NCBI RefSeq assembly: GCF_041381155.1
Contig: NC_091134.1
Location: 62,240,902-62,304,901, forward strand
Direction: 5' to 3'
Origin: Argopecten irradians
Taxonomy: Eukaryota; Mollusca; Bivalvia; Pectinida; Pectinidae
DNA length: 64,000 nt
Shown: positions 12,998 to 23,400 of the stretch, in pieces
Layout of the letters: every line of letters starts with the position of its first letter
How positions within the stretch are numbered: the stretch's first letter is position 1
The notes under the pieces: generated by a model
The model's database searches: none
Told to the model about the DNA's origin: nothing
Seen by the model: the letters and a program-made list of their open reading frames with translations, nothing else
Made by a program: the position numbers and the translations under genes

Positions 12998-15900
12998 ATG
13001 GGAGTAGATTACTACAACATCCTCAGTTTATCGAGGAGTGCAACTGATACCGACATTAAGAAACAGTAAGTCACAATGAAGTGATCATATTGTTAACAGC
13101 ATATAGAAATTTGATCATAACCGTATTTGAAACCATGTAAACAAAACATATCGTCTTGACTCGTGTGTCTCTGTTTCTTCTGAATACCGATTATCATACG
13201 GCTAAAAATCCTGTTTTGTTCCTTAATTTCTTTCGTCATATTAGTGGTGTAATAGAGATCATTATTTATCTGTAAAGATTCAATAAAATAACCCCATTCA
13301 TTTCGCCAGTGTTTTCATTATCAGTGAATAACCTAAAATCTACAAAAATCTAAACTGTTTTTCTGTACGAGCATGGGTCTAAACATTGTGTACATTTTGT
13401 ATGTAAGGATACTCGAATAATGTCTTCTCTATTTTCTTTGGTAGTGTTAAATAAAATACCTCAACCTGTAAGATATTTCTTTATAAATTAATATATTTGT
13501 AATAGGAGAAGAGAAAATGTAACGGCCAGATCGGGATTCGAACCCGGGACCCTCCAAACACTAGCCAAGTGCTCTACTGACTGAGCTACCTGGTCACCGA
13601 TGATCAACAAAGTCCAATCCCGCTACACTCCTCTCTCCTTTCACAAAGTCTTCGCCCTCGAAGACATACGAGCCACTTCCAAACACAACCACTGTGGGCT
13701 ATTTAGTTAGGCGCCAATTCTGTAACAGGAGAGGAGAAAATGTAGTGACCAGACCGGGATTCGAACCCGGGACCCTCCGAACACTAGCCGAGTGCTATAC
13801 CGACTGAGCTACCTGGTCACCGATGATCGACCAAGTTCAAACCCACTACATATCTACAAGAACAAGAGAGCGGCATTTGAATTTTGAATTAACAATCTGC
13901 GAACAGGCAAACACTAAACCAGAAACCAATGTTGTATTGATTGGGCTTTAACACCCGCTTTTGGTTCCCGACGGTACCCACCAGTCAATACATCCTTTCT
14001 TTTCTCAAAGTTTTTACCCTCAATTACATCGAAGACCACCACTGTGGGTAGTTGGGCACCAATTCTGTAACTGTACTGTAGAGCAGAAAATGTAGCAGCT
14101 AAAACAGGTTTATAAAACATTGATTGTCAAAAATATTTTAAGGGTCTTCATGCATGTAATCAAATAAGTTGTTCCGTTTTATACTCAAATTTTACTGTAA
14201 AGGCTGCGACTGGCCCTTTGTCATTAAACAAACATTAAAGGCCCAATATCTGTATCTTTCTTATTTTTTTTTTCGTGATTTAGAAGAATGTTGAAAAAAA
14301 ATCCTGTTATAAATCATGCAGAGACAGCAGTCAAGATGAGCGATTATGATTCAGAATATTTTGATAAAAATCAAATAAATATTAAACATCGCTAGGTGGG
14401 TCCCACTTAGTCAAACAAGCCGAAGTTAGCCGATATTGTAAAGTTGTTGCCGAGAAAGTCATGTGATTACCGTAACTACGTAATGTCTGTCCGAACTCTT
14501 CCGAAAACGGGTCATGAACTTTCCGACTTCCGTTCCGCAATAATCGTAACTTCTATGGAGACCAGTTTAAAATGAAAGCATGTTTACATGTATCGAATTT
14601 CAACAACTGCTGTACCAAAGTTATTAAAAAAACATTATAAATATTCTTTAATATATCTTAATTTTAACCACATCTACAAATTTTAACAATAACGAAGTCG
14701 AATTTAACTTGAACTTTTTGTTGATAGTTACTTATACTATAGTGTGGCTTTAAAGTTGTTAAATTACAAAGAAAATCATTCAACTATTGATATTGTATTG
14801 TTTTACAGATACAGAAAGTTATCCCTCCGTTTCCATCCAGAGAGAAATCCTGGAGATCAAGCAGCTTTTGACAAATTCAAGCAAGTGGCAGAGGCTTATG
14901 ATGTGTTATGTGATCGTAAGTTGTTTTTTCTTACTTGCACAGATAGAAAGTACAGTATACTCCATTGTTATACAGTTTGCCACCTTTTGTCCAGTGTCCA
15001 TTTTGGTGCTATAACAGGGAATGCAGTACAACAGTGTTTACAATATGAAAGACCCAACCAATATCGATCGTGACCACCAATGATATTCCAGTATATGTGC
15101 CGCTTCCGTTCATTTAGTAACTTAACCTAGATACAAACGCATAAATTAAATATCATATTTTTTAAAGAAACAATTTAAATAGATTGTGTATCCTCTGTAG
15201 CCTTTGTTATATGTTAATGACGATACACTTGGGAGGGGGAGAGGGCGGTAAAATGCAGAATCCATTATCTAATTCTAAATTCAAATAATTTGTGCAATTT
15301 CAGCTCCTAAGCGTGCAGTATATGATCAGTTTGGAGAAGAAGGTTTGAAGAATGGTGTGCCTGAGGGAAGTGGGGAAACTGGAGCATGGACTCAAGGATA
15401 CACATTCCATGGAAATTCTGACAAAGTTTTCAGAGATTTCTTTGGAGGAGATAACCCATATCAAGGTAAAATTTCAATAGTAGCAGTTGAACTGAATTTT
15501 ATGTGTGTCTTAGTTTTATTGTAAACGAGTTCTCCAAGGAGCTATAGAAGCTAAGATGTATCAATCCATGCAACACTTCATTAAATACATGTACAAAAGT
15601 TATGTTATATCAATCTATGAAAATGACAAAATGTTTTGAATTTCTACAGAGTTTTACGACAGAGTGGATGGTGACCTCAGCATGGGTTTTGGAGGTCTGC
15701 AGGGAAGAGGTCGCAAGAAGCAAGATCCTCCTATTGAGAGGGACTTATTTCTATCACTAGAAGAAGTTTACCATGGTTGCACGAAAAAAATGAAGATTTC
15801 AAGAAGGGTAAGTTTTAATTTTGCTTCAAGATTTTTTTACATAGAAAAAGTTTTCTTTTGCCATCATTAAATTTCCATATCATCCCCCTAACAAATGTGA

Positions 15901-16852
15901 AATTCCAGCTTAATTCAATCAGTGTTAAATACTATCATACTCCGATATAATTCTAGGTCATGAATGAGGACGGCCATACTTCCAGCATTAGGGACAAAAT
16001 TCTTACAATCACAGTGAAAAAGGGATGGAAACCCGGAACGAAAATCACATTTCCAGAGGAAGGCGATCAGGGACCTAACAATGTGCCAGGTAATACTGTA
16101 GTTTCTCTTGGTTTTGTCTCTGGTGTCTGTTTGAAACAACTGAATTTTGAAAATAATCATTGGAAGAAAAGATAGTGTAATGATCATTTGATATATGTTG
16201 CATTTGTCTTAGACATTCTATAAATAATGTAGTATGTAAAAATCTTTTTCACATGACATGTATTAAAATGGAATGAATTTAAATCTTTCAATTTTAGCTG
16301 ACATTGTATTCATCGTAAAAGATAAGCCCCATCCTCGGTTCAGACGCAGTGGTGTAAACCTGGTCCATACTGCCAAGGTACCACTCGGTAAGGCTCTCAC
16401 AGGGTGTGACGTGGAAATTAACACTCTGGACGAGCGCACACTACACATCCCCATCAATGATATCATCAAGTAAGTTACATGCTTCACTTCTCAAAAATTA
16501 CGATATCTTAAATGCATCTTTCAATATTTACAAATAAAACTACAACATAATCAGATATTAAGACTTCCATTGAGTTTTAGAAATAAAAATAAGGCAGCTC
16601 TCTGCATCATGTTTTCAAAATTCTCATGAAAAATAAGTAATTAAACTTCTCTTTGTTGCAATGTTGTAAGTATGTGATTTCTCTTTTTTTGTTTTGAGGC
16701 CTGGATACACAAAAAGAGTTCCTGGAGAAGGAATGCCAATTTCACAGAACCCATCACAGAAGGGAGACTTAGTGATAGAATTTGACATTGAATTCCCTAC
16801 ATCCCTAACACCGGACAGGAAAGATATGATTAGGCGGTCCCTTTTACAGTAA
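12998..16852 (+). CDS. DNAJB13: DNAJB13-like DnaJ-family protein (radial spoke component)
   Basis: Seven exons: 12998-13065, 14809-14915, 15304-15465, 15650-15807, 15957-16089, 16298-16469, 16699-16852, total 954 nt, 317 residues. N-terminal J domain ([10 protein letters not shown]...), then a J-B-type substrate-binding region with [32 protein letters not shown] and [14 protein letters not shown], ending [14 protein letters not shown]. Order and length fit DNAJB13, a sperm/ciliary radial-spoke protein. The HPD motif that stimulates Hsp70 reads HPE here (residues 32-34). Human DNAJB13 also lacks HPD, having HPL as I recall, so canonical co-chaperone activity is unlikely. Start choice: first ATG, in the family-typical MGxDYY context. 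The gene is divergent from CFAP47. A polyadenylation signal AATAAA lies at 17333-17338. Confidence 0.93.
13524..13595 (-). tRNA. tRNA-Thr(AGT)-like sequence, copy 1 (probably SINE head or pseudogene)
   Basis: It folds into a 72-nt cloverleaf: acceptor GACCAGG/TCTGGCC, D stem GCTC/GAGC, loop CTAGTGT with anticodon AGT, and a T arm with GGTTCGAATCC (B box). The anticodon stem is weak and the acceptor and T stem carry mismatches. It is embedded in a longer repeat with copy 2, which argues for a tRNA-derived repeat rather than a working tRNA gene. Confidence 0.6.
13746..13818 (-). tRNA. tRNA-Thr(AGT)-like sequence, copy 2 (SINE head or pseudogene)
   Basis: A 72-nt cloverleaf plus position 73: acceptor GACCAGG/TCTGGTC, A box TAGCTCAGTCGG, B box GGTTCGAATCC, T stem CCGGG/CCCGG, anticodon loop CTAGTGT. 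The D stem has one mismatch and the anticodon stem four of five pairs. Both Pol III internal boxes look intact. The copy sits 223 bp from copy 1 with shared flanks (GAGGAGAAAATGTA), so a tandem SINE-like unit is the better reading. Confidence 0.6.
14239..14749. mobile_element. TTAA-flanked MITE in DNAJB13 intron 1 (piggyBac-like?)
   Basis: TTAA occurs at 14235-14238 and 14750-14753. The ends AGGCCCAATATCTG and TATAGTGTGGCT are only roughly inverted. Family assignment rests on the TTAA flanks and weak TIRs; no transposase is present. Confidence 0.4.
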
Positions 16853-18278
16853 AGATCAATGTGAAATCAAACATTTACCATCAGATAAAAAAATTTCAAG
16901 AAGAATCAATTTGAATTTTGGAAAACAAAAAAGACTTTAGTGCACACGAAAAAGGAAATGACAAGGAGAGCTTGGTTGAAAGTGGGAGAAATGTGATGAC
17001 CTTAAAACTGTGATAGATATAACTAGCATCAAGTGTTTTAAAGATTTTGAAATTATTTATAAATATCATGCAAAAATTCTGTGAAGTTTTTTTACATGCT
17101 ATATATCTGCTTTTATAGCATTTGAAATGAGATGCATACATCAAACTTAACAGTGTAATTATGTATTATTTTAAAAAGATCTAGCTAGTTTGGATGTATC
17201 AACAAAAGGAAGGATTTGTGAATTTTGCTGGTACACCTAATTTTCATAAACTTTTGTAAATAATAGGCGTCAATTCTGTCACTTATCTGAAATTAGAAAT
17301 TCAGATAAATTGTACATATTTAATTATATAAAAATAAATAAGTACCTGTAAACAAGTTTGGTATTTTCATATTTATATCTTCAATAATTTCATATCAGTG
17401 GCACATATCGCTTTCATGCACATTAGTCTACTAACACCTATCAATCATTTCTTAGGGTAATTTCAATCAAAACATACATAAATATGATTAATAGATTATG
17501 TACTTAATAAAGTCTTTCAAGCAACATAAGTAATTACATACCATATGTTTAGGATATCAAAACATACAAAAAATTATAATATTATTCAAATTTTTATTGA
17601 AACTGAAGACTCATATTATATTCCAATGGACTAGTGTTAGACTGATTTTCTACTTTACTAAATGGCTATAAATTATGAAAAGTACTAATTAATAATCCAA
17701 GGGGAGATAACTCATGTACTCCATATGTATTCGCTGATCTAAACCAGGTATAACCCATACCAAATAAAATCTATCTTTAACAAGTGATAATATAGTAAAC
17801 AAAGAATCAAACAATAGATTTACCTCTTCCAAGTGTTGTTTCATCTTTCAATTATAAAATTTCATTAATTCGCCGTAATTCTCCCCCAACCCCCCCCCCC
17901 CCCCCCCCCAACCCCCCTCACCCCCCATTAGCCCATGGAACAATAGTGACAATATCATATCAAATTCTTTGTTTTTGTACCTTTTCATGGTACCAGTACT
18001 CTCAATAGTTTCTACACAATCATTTTAAGTTATACAGTGTATGGTATAGTTGTGATTAGTTTTCTGTATAGGTTTCTCCAAGATAGCCTTGAAGTAAAAG
18101 TGACTCAAAACTCTTGAAAACAGCCAACAACTTATCATGGTAACAACTATATCCTGCACAAAAATGTACCTCAATACACTCTTATAAACATGATTACAGG
18201 TATATAGATATACATGTAGATACAAAGATTTTCTTCCACAGATAATCCCATGTCCACTATCATTAAATTACATAGAGG
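16853..18278. other. DNAJB13 3' UTR and gene-free DNA
   Basis: A probable 3' UTR runs to about 17355 (AATAAA at 17333). Beyond that it is AT-rich, with a C-rich tract (mostly poly-C) at about 17884-17927 and no gene or clear element that I can support. Confidence 0.6.
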
Positions 18279-18444
18279 TTACACAATAAGTGGTTGTTGA
18301 ATATTGAATTTATTCCACACGAGTGAGATATTTTTTTTAAATTACAAAAGACACAAGCTTTAGCGAGTGTCTTTTTGTAACTTTTAAAAAATAACTTACG
18401 AGTTAGGAATAAATTCAATATTCAACAACCACGAATAGTGTGAC
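18279..18444. repeat. Fold-back element 1
   Basis: The left arm GTGGTTGTTGAATATTGAAT onward (18290-18316) is matched exactly by its reverse complement at 18406-18432. Weaker pairing extends inward to the loop around GACACAAGCTTTAGCGAGTG and outward to 18279/18444. Non-coding. Confidence 0.9.
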
Positions 18445-18960
18445 CTGTTTCTACCACAATTATATTCGTTTTAGCCGACAGAAATACGGCGGGGATACGG
18501 TAACGTGTATTTACTGAAATATACAAATAACGTGTAGTAATATATATATCGGCAAAAAGACACTAATTAGTATTCAAAAGTCATTGTTTGATAAAGAATC
18601 CAACGATATCAAATTCTTCTATTAGGGAACATTTTTAGGGTTAAATAATGGTACTTATTTAAGGTCTTATTGAGTTCAAATCTTCATAGTTGCTCCCAGA
18701 AAATAAAATTCATTGTCGGACTACATGTATACATGTAAAAGCATTCGCATAACACGGCATCGTCTATTTCCCGCGAGATAATCATCAAGCCATTACCATC
18801 AAGATCTTATATTTATATTAAGATCAAGTTCGTTTCATACACGTTAATTCTACGAAACTCATCAGTGAAATTCTTATCCGTCAAGATGTATTATTAGTAC
18901 TTAAGGTCAATTTAACATGTATGAAAACGTCCCGTATTTTGACACAACGACAACGATACA

Positions 18961-19214
18961 TACACTTTCCAACAGCAGTTTTGGACGTCAAGCGGCGATC
19001 ACAACATAGAATGACGTCATTTGATTATTGATGACTTTTACAATGATGACTTGACACTGAGAAATAAGTAGTTCGGTCAAAGTTCAACATATACTTTCCA
19101 ACAGCAGTTTTGGACGTCAAGCGGCGATCACAACATAGAATGACGTCATTTGATTACTGATGACGTTGACAATGATGACTTGACACTGAGAAATATGTAG
19201 TTCGGTCAAAGTTC
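18961..19214. repeat. Tandem duplication (about 129-bp period) carrying CRE palindromes
   Basis: Two near-identical copies of CTTTCCAACAGCAGTTTTGG through GTTCGGTCAAAGTTCA. Each has TGACGTCA, at 19012-19019 and 19141-19148, the consensus for CREB/ATF factors. Confidence 0.9.
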
Positions 19215-19275
19215 ACCGTCAGCCAATCTGAATATGTACAAAGTTTATACCACGTGCACGTGGTATATAAAAATT
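19212..19275 (+). promoter_or_regulatory. Promoter-like cluster: CCAAT, double E-box palindrome, TATA box
   Basis: AGCCAATC near 19211 is followed by the perfect 20-bp palindrome ATACCACGTGCACGTGGTAT (19247-19266), which holds two CACGTG E-boxes. It runs directly into TATATAAAA (19264-19272). The two CREs lie just upstream. No convincing host exon follows on the plus strand, so this may be the promoter of a repeat-borne transcript. Confidence 0.45.
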
Positions 19276-20462
19276 GTTAATCAACAGCTGCAGTGTTTAT
19301 TCGATGTCCTGAGAGTTGAATAACATCGCCTATTGTGGTAGAAAGAAAATTAAACTACAACCAAATAGAAAATGTGTACATTTATTTTCATTGAAAGAAC
19401 AATTGTTAGATAACAAATTCATAACAAGACAAACAATATACAATGGACATAAACAAAATTTAAAAACCCTAAGTAAGCACTTGAAAAAATGTTAACTAAA
19501 AATTCTATCTATACATGTACCTTGTGTGTATAGCGATTCATTACAGAGGGATTTCATGAAGACATTAAATCAAGTACATTTAGAAATAATGACTATTACT
19601 CTGCATATTGCTAAATTAAGGAACGTTTTAAAGCTATTGAAATCCATGCACTGCTGAAGAAATGAGTACCTTGTACTGCCTCAGTATTCTGGATAGCAAG
19701 GCATGTATGTGTAAATTGTACTGTTTTATTCACATTTGTAAGATGCCACCATGACTAAAACACACAGCCTTGTCTACTTATTGCTTTTATCCTAATAAAT
19801 AAACACATCCATTTTCAAACAGCAAACATTCATCCAGGGAAATACCACAAGTTCAATCCGGACAATCCTGTAGTTCTTTCATATCTGAAAACATAAACAA
19901 AGACCTAGAGTATAAAGGAGTCCACATAATGGAAATATCTTGTTCAATAGCTGGTAGAATCTACAAAGAAAAATTGTGATTTACTACATACACATACATC
20001 CTTTTTGTGTTGATGTCTATATGATTATAACTTTACTGTTTTGGTGTTGCAAAACAAAGAACAAAACCAGGCATGAGCACAATTACTTAAAAATGCACAC
20101 TTTATCTAGGACCTGTCGGTCGGTGATCATGACCCAGGAGCTGGCCATGCCTTGTACCTGCGTATACTGCACACCCCAACTTTTCACTTGATAATTTATG
20201 AAAAAAAGTTCGCACTATATGCGCAAAAAAATACGGTAACTAATTATTTATTAGAAAATGCTGTAATCGATTATGGGTATTCGATTATTTATCGATTACT
20301 TACAGGTATTTTTGGCTTGTAATCGATAACAATCAGTTACTTAACAAAAAAAATCAAGCATTATTTTCAATAAGCTCAAAAGATGTTGAGAATAATGCTC
20401 AAAGGTCTTACCAATATTTTAATTCAAAGACAGGTTTTCTACATACCTCTCTACCTAATCTG
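19276..20462. other. Gene-free DNA and likely COX17 3' UTR
   Basis: No coding region supported. A minus-strand AATAAA (TTTATT at 20247-20252) could end the COX17 message. The rest is unremarkable AT-rich sequence. Confidence 0.5.
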
Positions 20463-23400
20463 CTAAATTTTGAATCCAAGCTTTCTCATGCACTCTTTGT
20501 GGGCTTCAATCAAGTCTTTACAGTTTTCCTCTCCTTTAAGAACTATGCTGTAAAAGTAAACAGGTTTTTTGTCAAGAAACATTGTAACAAAAATATTATA
20601 TACCGTATTCGACCCGATAAGCGCCCAGGTCACTTAAAAAATTGATAAAAATGAAAAGGTGCTAATAAGTCTAAATTATTGCAAATTTATACCGTTATAT
20701 GTAGTTTTGGTCCTTATTTGTGCCTGGGCAATTGAAATTGAGGCCTCAGAAAGGGGGAGGGGCGCTTATAGGGACATGGGCGCTTATTGGGTCGAATACG
20801 GTAATTTATATTATATTTTGCCAAATTTGGACAAATCTACTGGTAGCTAAACAGCTGGAACAGTTCATTCAAATATACATTCAACCATTGCTCACTTAAA
20901 ATTACACCCAATAATGACGTAAATCTAGAAAACATCAATACCGATATTATAATAGAGCTGTCATTGATGTAAATTTTAAGTATTGATATATATTGAAATT
21001 ATGCTGCTGTTGAGAAAAGGATGAAATCTGTAGTACATGTATTTCCTATATAATTTGTGGTAGTTGTGAAAAAATCTTAGAGTTAACATGATCAGAAACC
21101 TTACAAAATATATACAATTGGTATAATGTAAGAAATAATGTATAAGTCGTTGGCATCTGGAATTCCAATGTTACTAGGTCATCAAGTATATTTTTGGTCA
21201 TTGAATTGATTTCAGAAAATAGGAATCGATATCCTATCGGAAGATGATGATCAATATATCAATATCGTTGTAACGATGACAACTCTATATTATATCTACC
21301 ATAACATGCATTTGAGATGGCACTGGTCAGTCTATTTTCTGAACATTATTTTGCTGGCTGCGTTGTTGCATGATGTAACATTTCAAAAGTGTCTTCTGTT
21401 CCATGAATTGGAGTAGAATACATGATGTACACCATACAGAAAATTGTCAGAAATTTATCTGTTAGACTGTTTTGATAAGGATGAGAGTTTTAGGAGATCT
21501 TCAGGTTTAAATTTTAAATCCATAATCAACGTCCTATAATGAAGTTTCTTAAAATTCACAAACATTCTATGATTATACTCAATCTCTTTGATGTTGAATT
21601 TCAGTGAAGATTTCATATCGCTTTTTTTTGAAGTTCTGTCTTTTAAATATTACATATATCAATATTATACAAGAGATCCCAGCGAGATCTTGGCACCCAC
21701 AAAAGATTGATCTATGTCTGACAAATGAAAGAGGGATCTTTTCTCTGCTTTTCAAACTTAATCTTCTTTTTTCCGCTTTTTAAACTTAAACTTCTTTTTT
21801 CTGCCTTAGTTTTCAAACTTAAAACTTCTTTTCTCTGCTTTTCAAACTTCAAACTATCAAATTCCAAGATGGTGGTCGACCATCTTGTTGACCAATCGGT
21901 CCCAAAATGCAATAGGCAGAACTAGGGCTCTATAACAACCTACATGAAATTTTGAGAACAATCCCTTCAAACTACCAAAATCCAAGATGACTGCCTGGTG
22001 GCCATATTGTTTTTCCGATCAATCTCAAAATCAGCTAAACTCACAGTGCCCTAGGGGAACCTACATATGAAATTTGAGACAAATTCCTTCGGTATTTTCT
22101 GAGTAATAGTGCATGTGGTAACAAACATCAACTGCCAAAATCCAAGATGGCTGCCTGGTGGCCATATTGGTTTTCCTATCAGTTTCAAATTAGCATGACA
22201 CTCCGTGTGCCCTAAGGAAACCTAGCTACATATGAAATTTGACACAGATCCCTTTCTGAGAAATAGGGGTATTAATCATCAACTGCCAAAATCTAAGATG
22301 GCTGCCTGGCGGCCATATTGTTTTTCTGATCAGTCTGAAAATCTGCATGACACTCCTTGTGCCCTAGGGAAACATTAACCTACTTATGAAATTTGAAACA
22401 GGTCCATTGAGTACTTTCTGAGAAATAGCGGTAACACACATCAACTACCAAAATCCAAGATGGCTGCCTGGCGGCCATATTGTTTTTCTGATCAATTTAA
22501 ACTCACAGTGCCCTAGGGGAACCTACATATGAAATTTAAGACAGATCCCTTCAGTAATTTCTGAGTAATAGTACACATGGTAACAAACATCAACTGCCAA
22601 AATCCAAGATGGCTGCCTGGTGGTCATATTGGTTTTCCAATCAGACTCAAATTAGCATGACACTCTGTGTGCCCTAGGGAAACCTACATATGAAAATTTG
22701 AGACAGATCTGTTCATTACTTTCTGAGAAATAGCGGTAACAAGCATTGTTTACGGAGGGATGACCGACCATGGACGACGAATCACGGATGAAAGGCGATT
22801 TGAATAGCCCACCATCTGATGATGGTGGGCTAAAAAGATATATATATAATACACTGTATTGCTATAAAAAATAAAGAATAGACTATTTTTTTATAATATT
22901 TATACATATTTTAAAGATAGAAGTTCAAGCACCTATGGTTATATGATATATATTATTTTTTGTTGTATGATATATATTATCATAATTTAAGGACATGATT
23001 AAAGTTGATAAAATGATTATGGAGATGATCAATTATAGGTCACACAAATCTATTTCTTAAGCTTGCTAGGGGCTAAAAATGGGACCAGAAATATGTGTTT
23101 CTGATAGGACACAGGGAAAATTCAAACAACCATGACATTTGCACTAATGGCTGTACAGCAGGTTGGTCACAACCCTGCATATGGGTAACAGTTACCCATT
23201 TGAGTAACAGACACCTGTTTGAGTAATCAATAAGTTTCATATGTACCGTAAAAACTTGTGTAATTTGCGCAATTTTTCTGAGCAAAAAATAAAATATGAA
23301 GTTGGGGGTGCGCAAAATACATTGATAGAGGTGATTTTAAAATTTTACGGGAAAAAAATCTGTCCATTCTGAGGGGCTGACGATCTATGAATGTCGAGGT

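Larger units (their letters stand above)
13503..14110. repeat. Tandem tRNA-headed (SINE-like) repeat block in DNAJB13 intron 1
   Basis: Units at about 13503 and 13723 each begin with a GGAGA(A/G)GAGAAAATGTA stretch followed by the tRNA-like part. The tail (CCACTGTGGG... GCACCAATTCTGTAAC) recurs without a tRNA head at about 14037-14110. So two headed units and one tail fragment are present. Confidence 0.6.
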
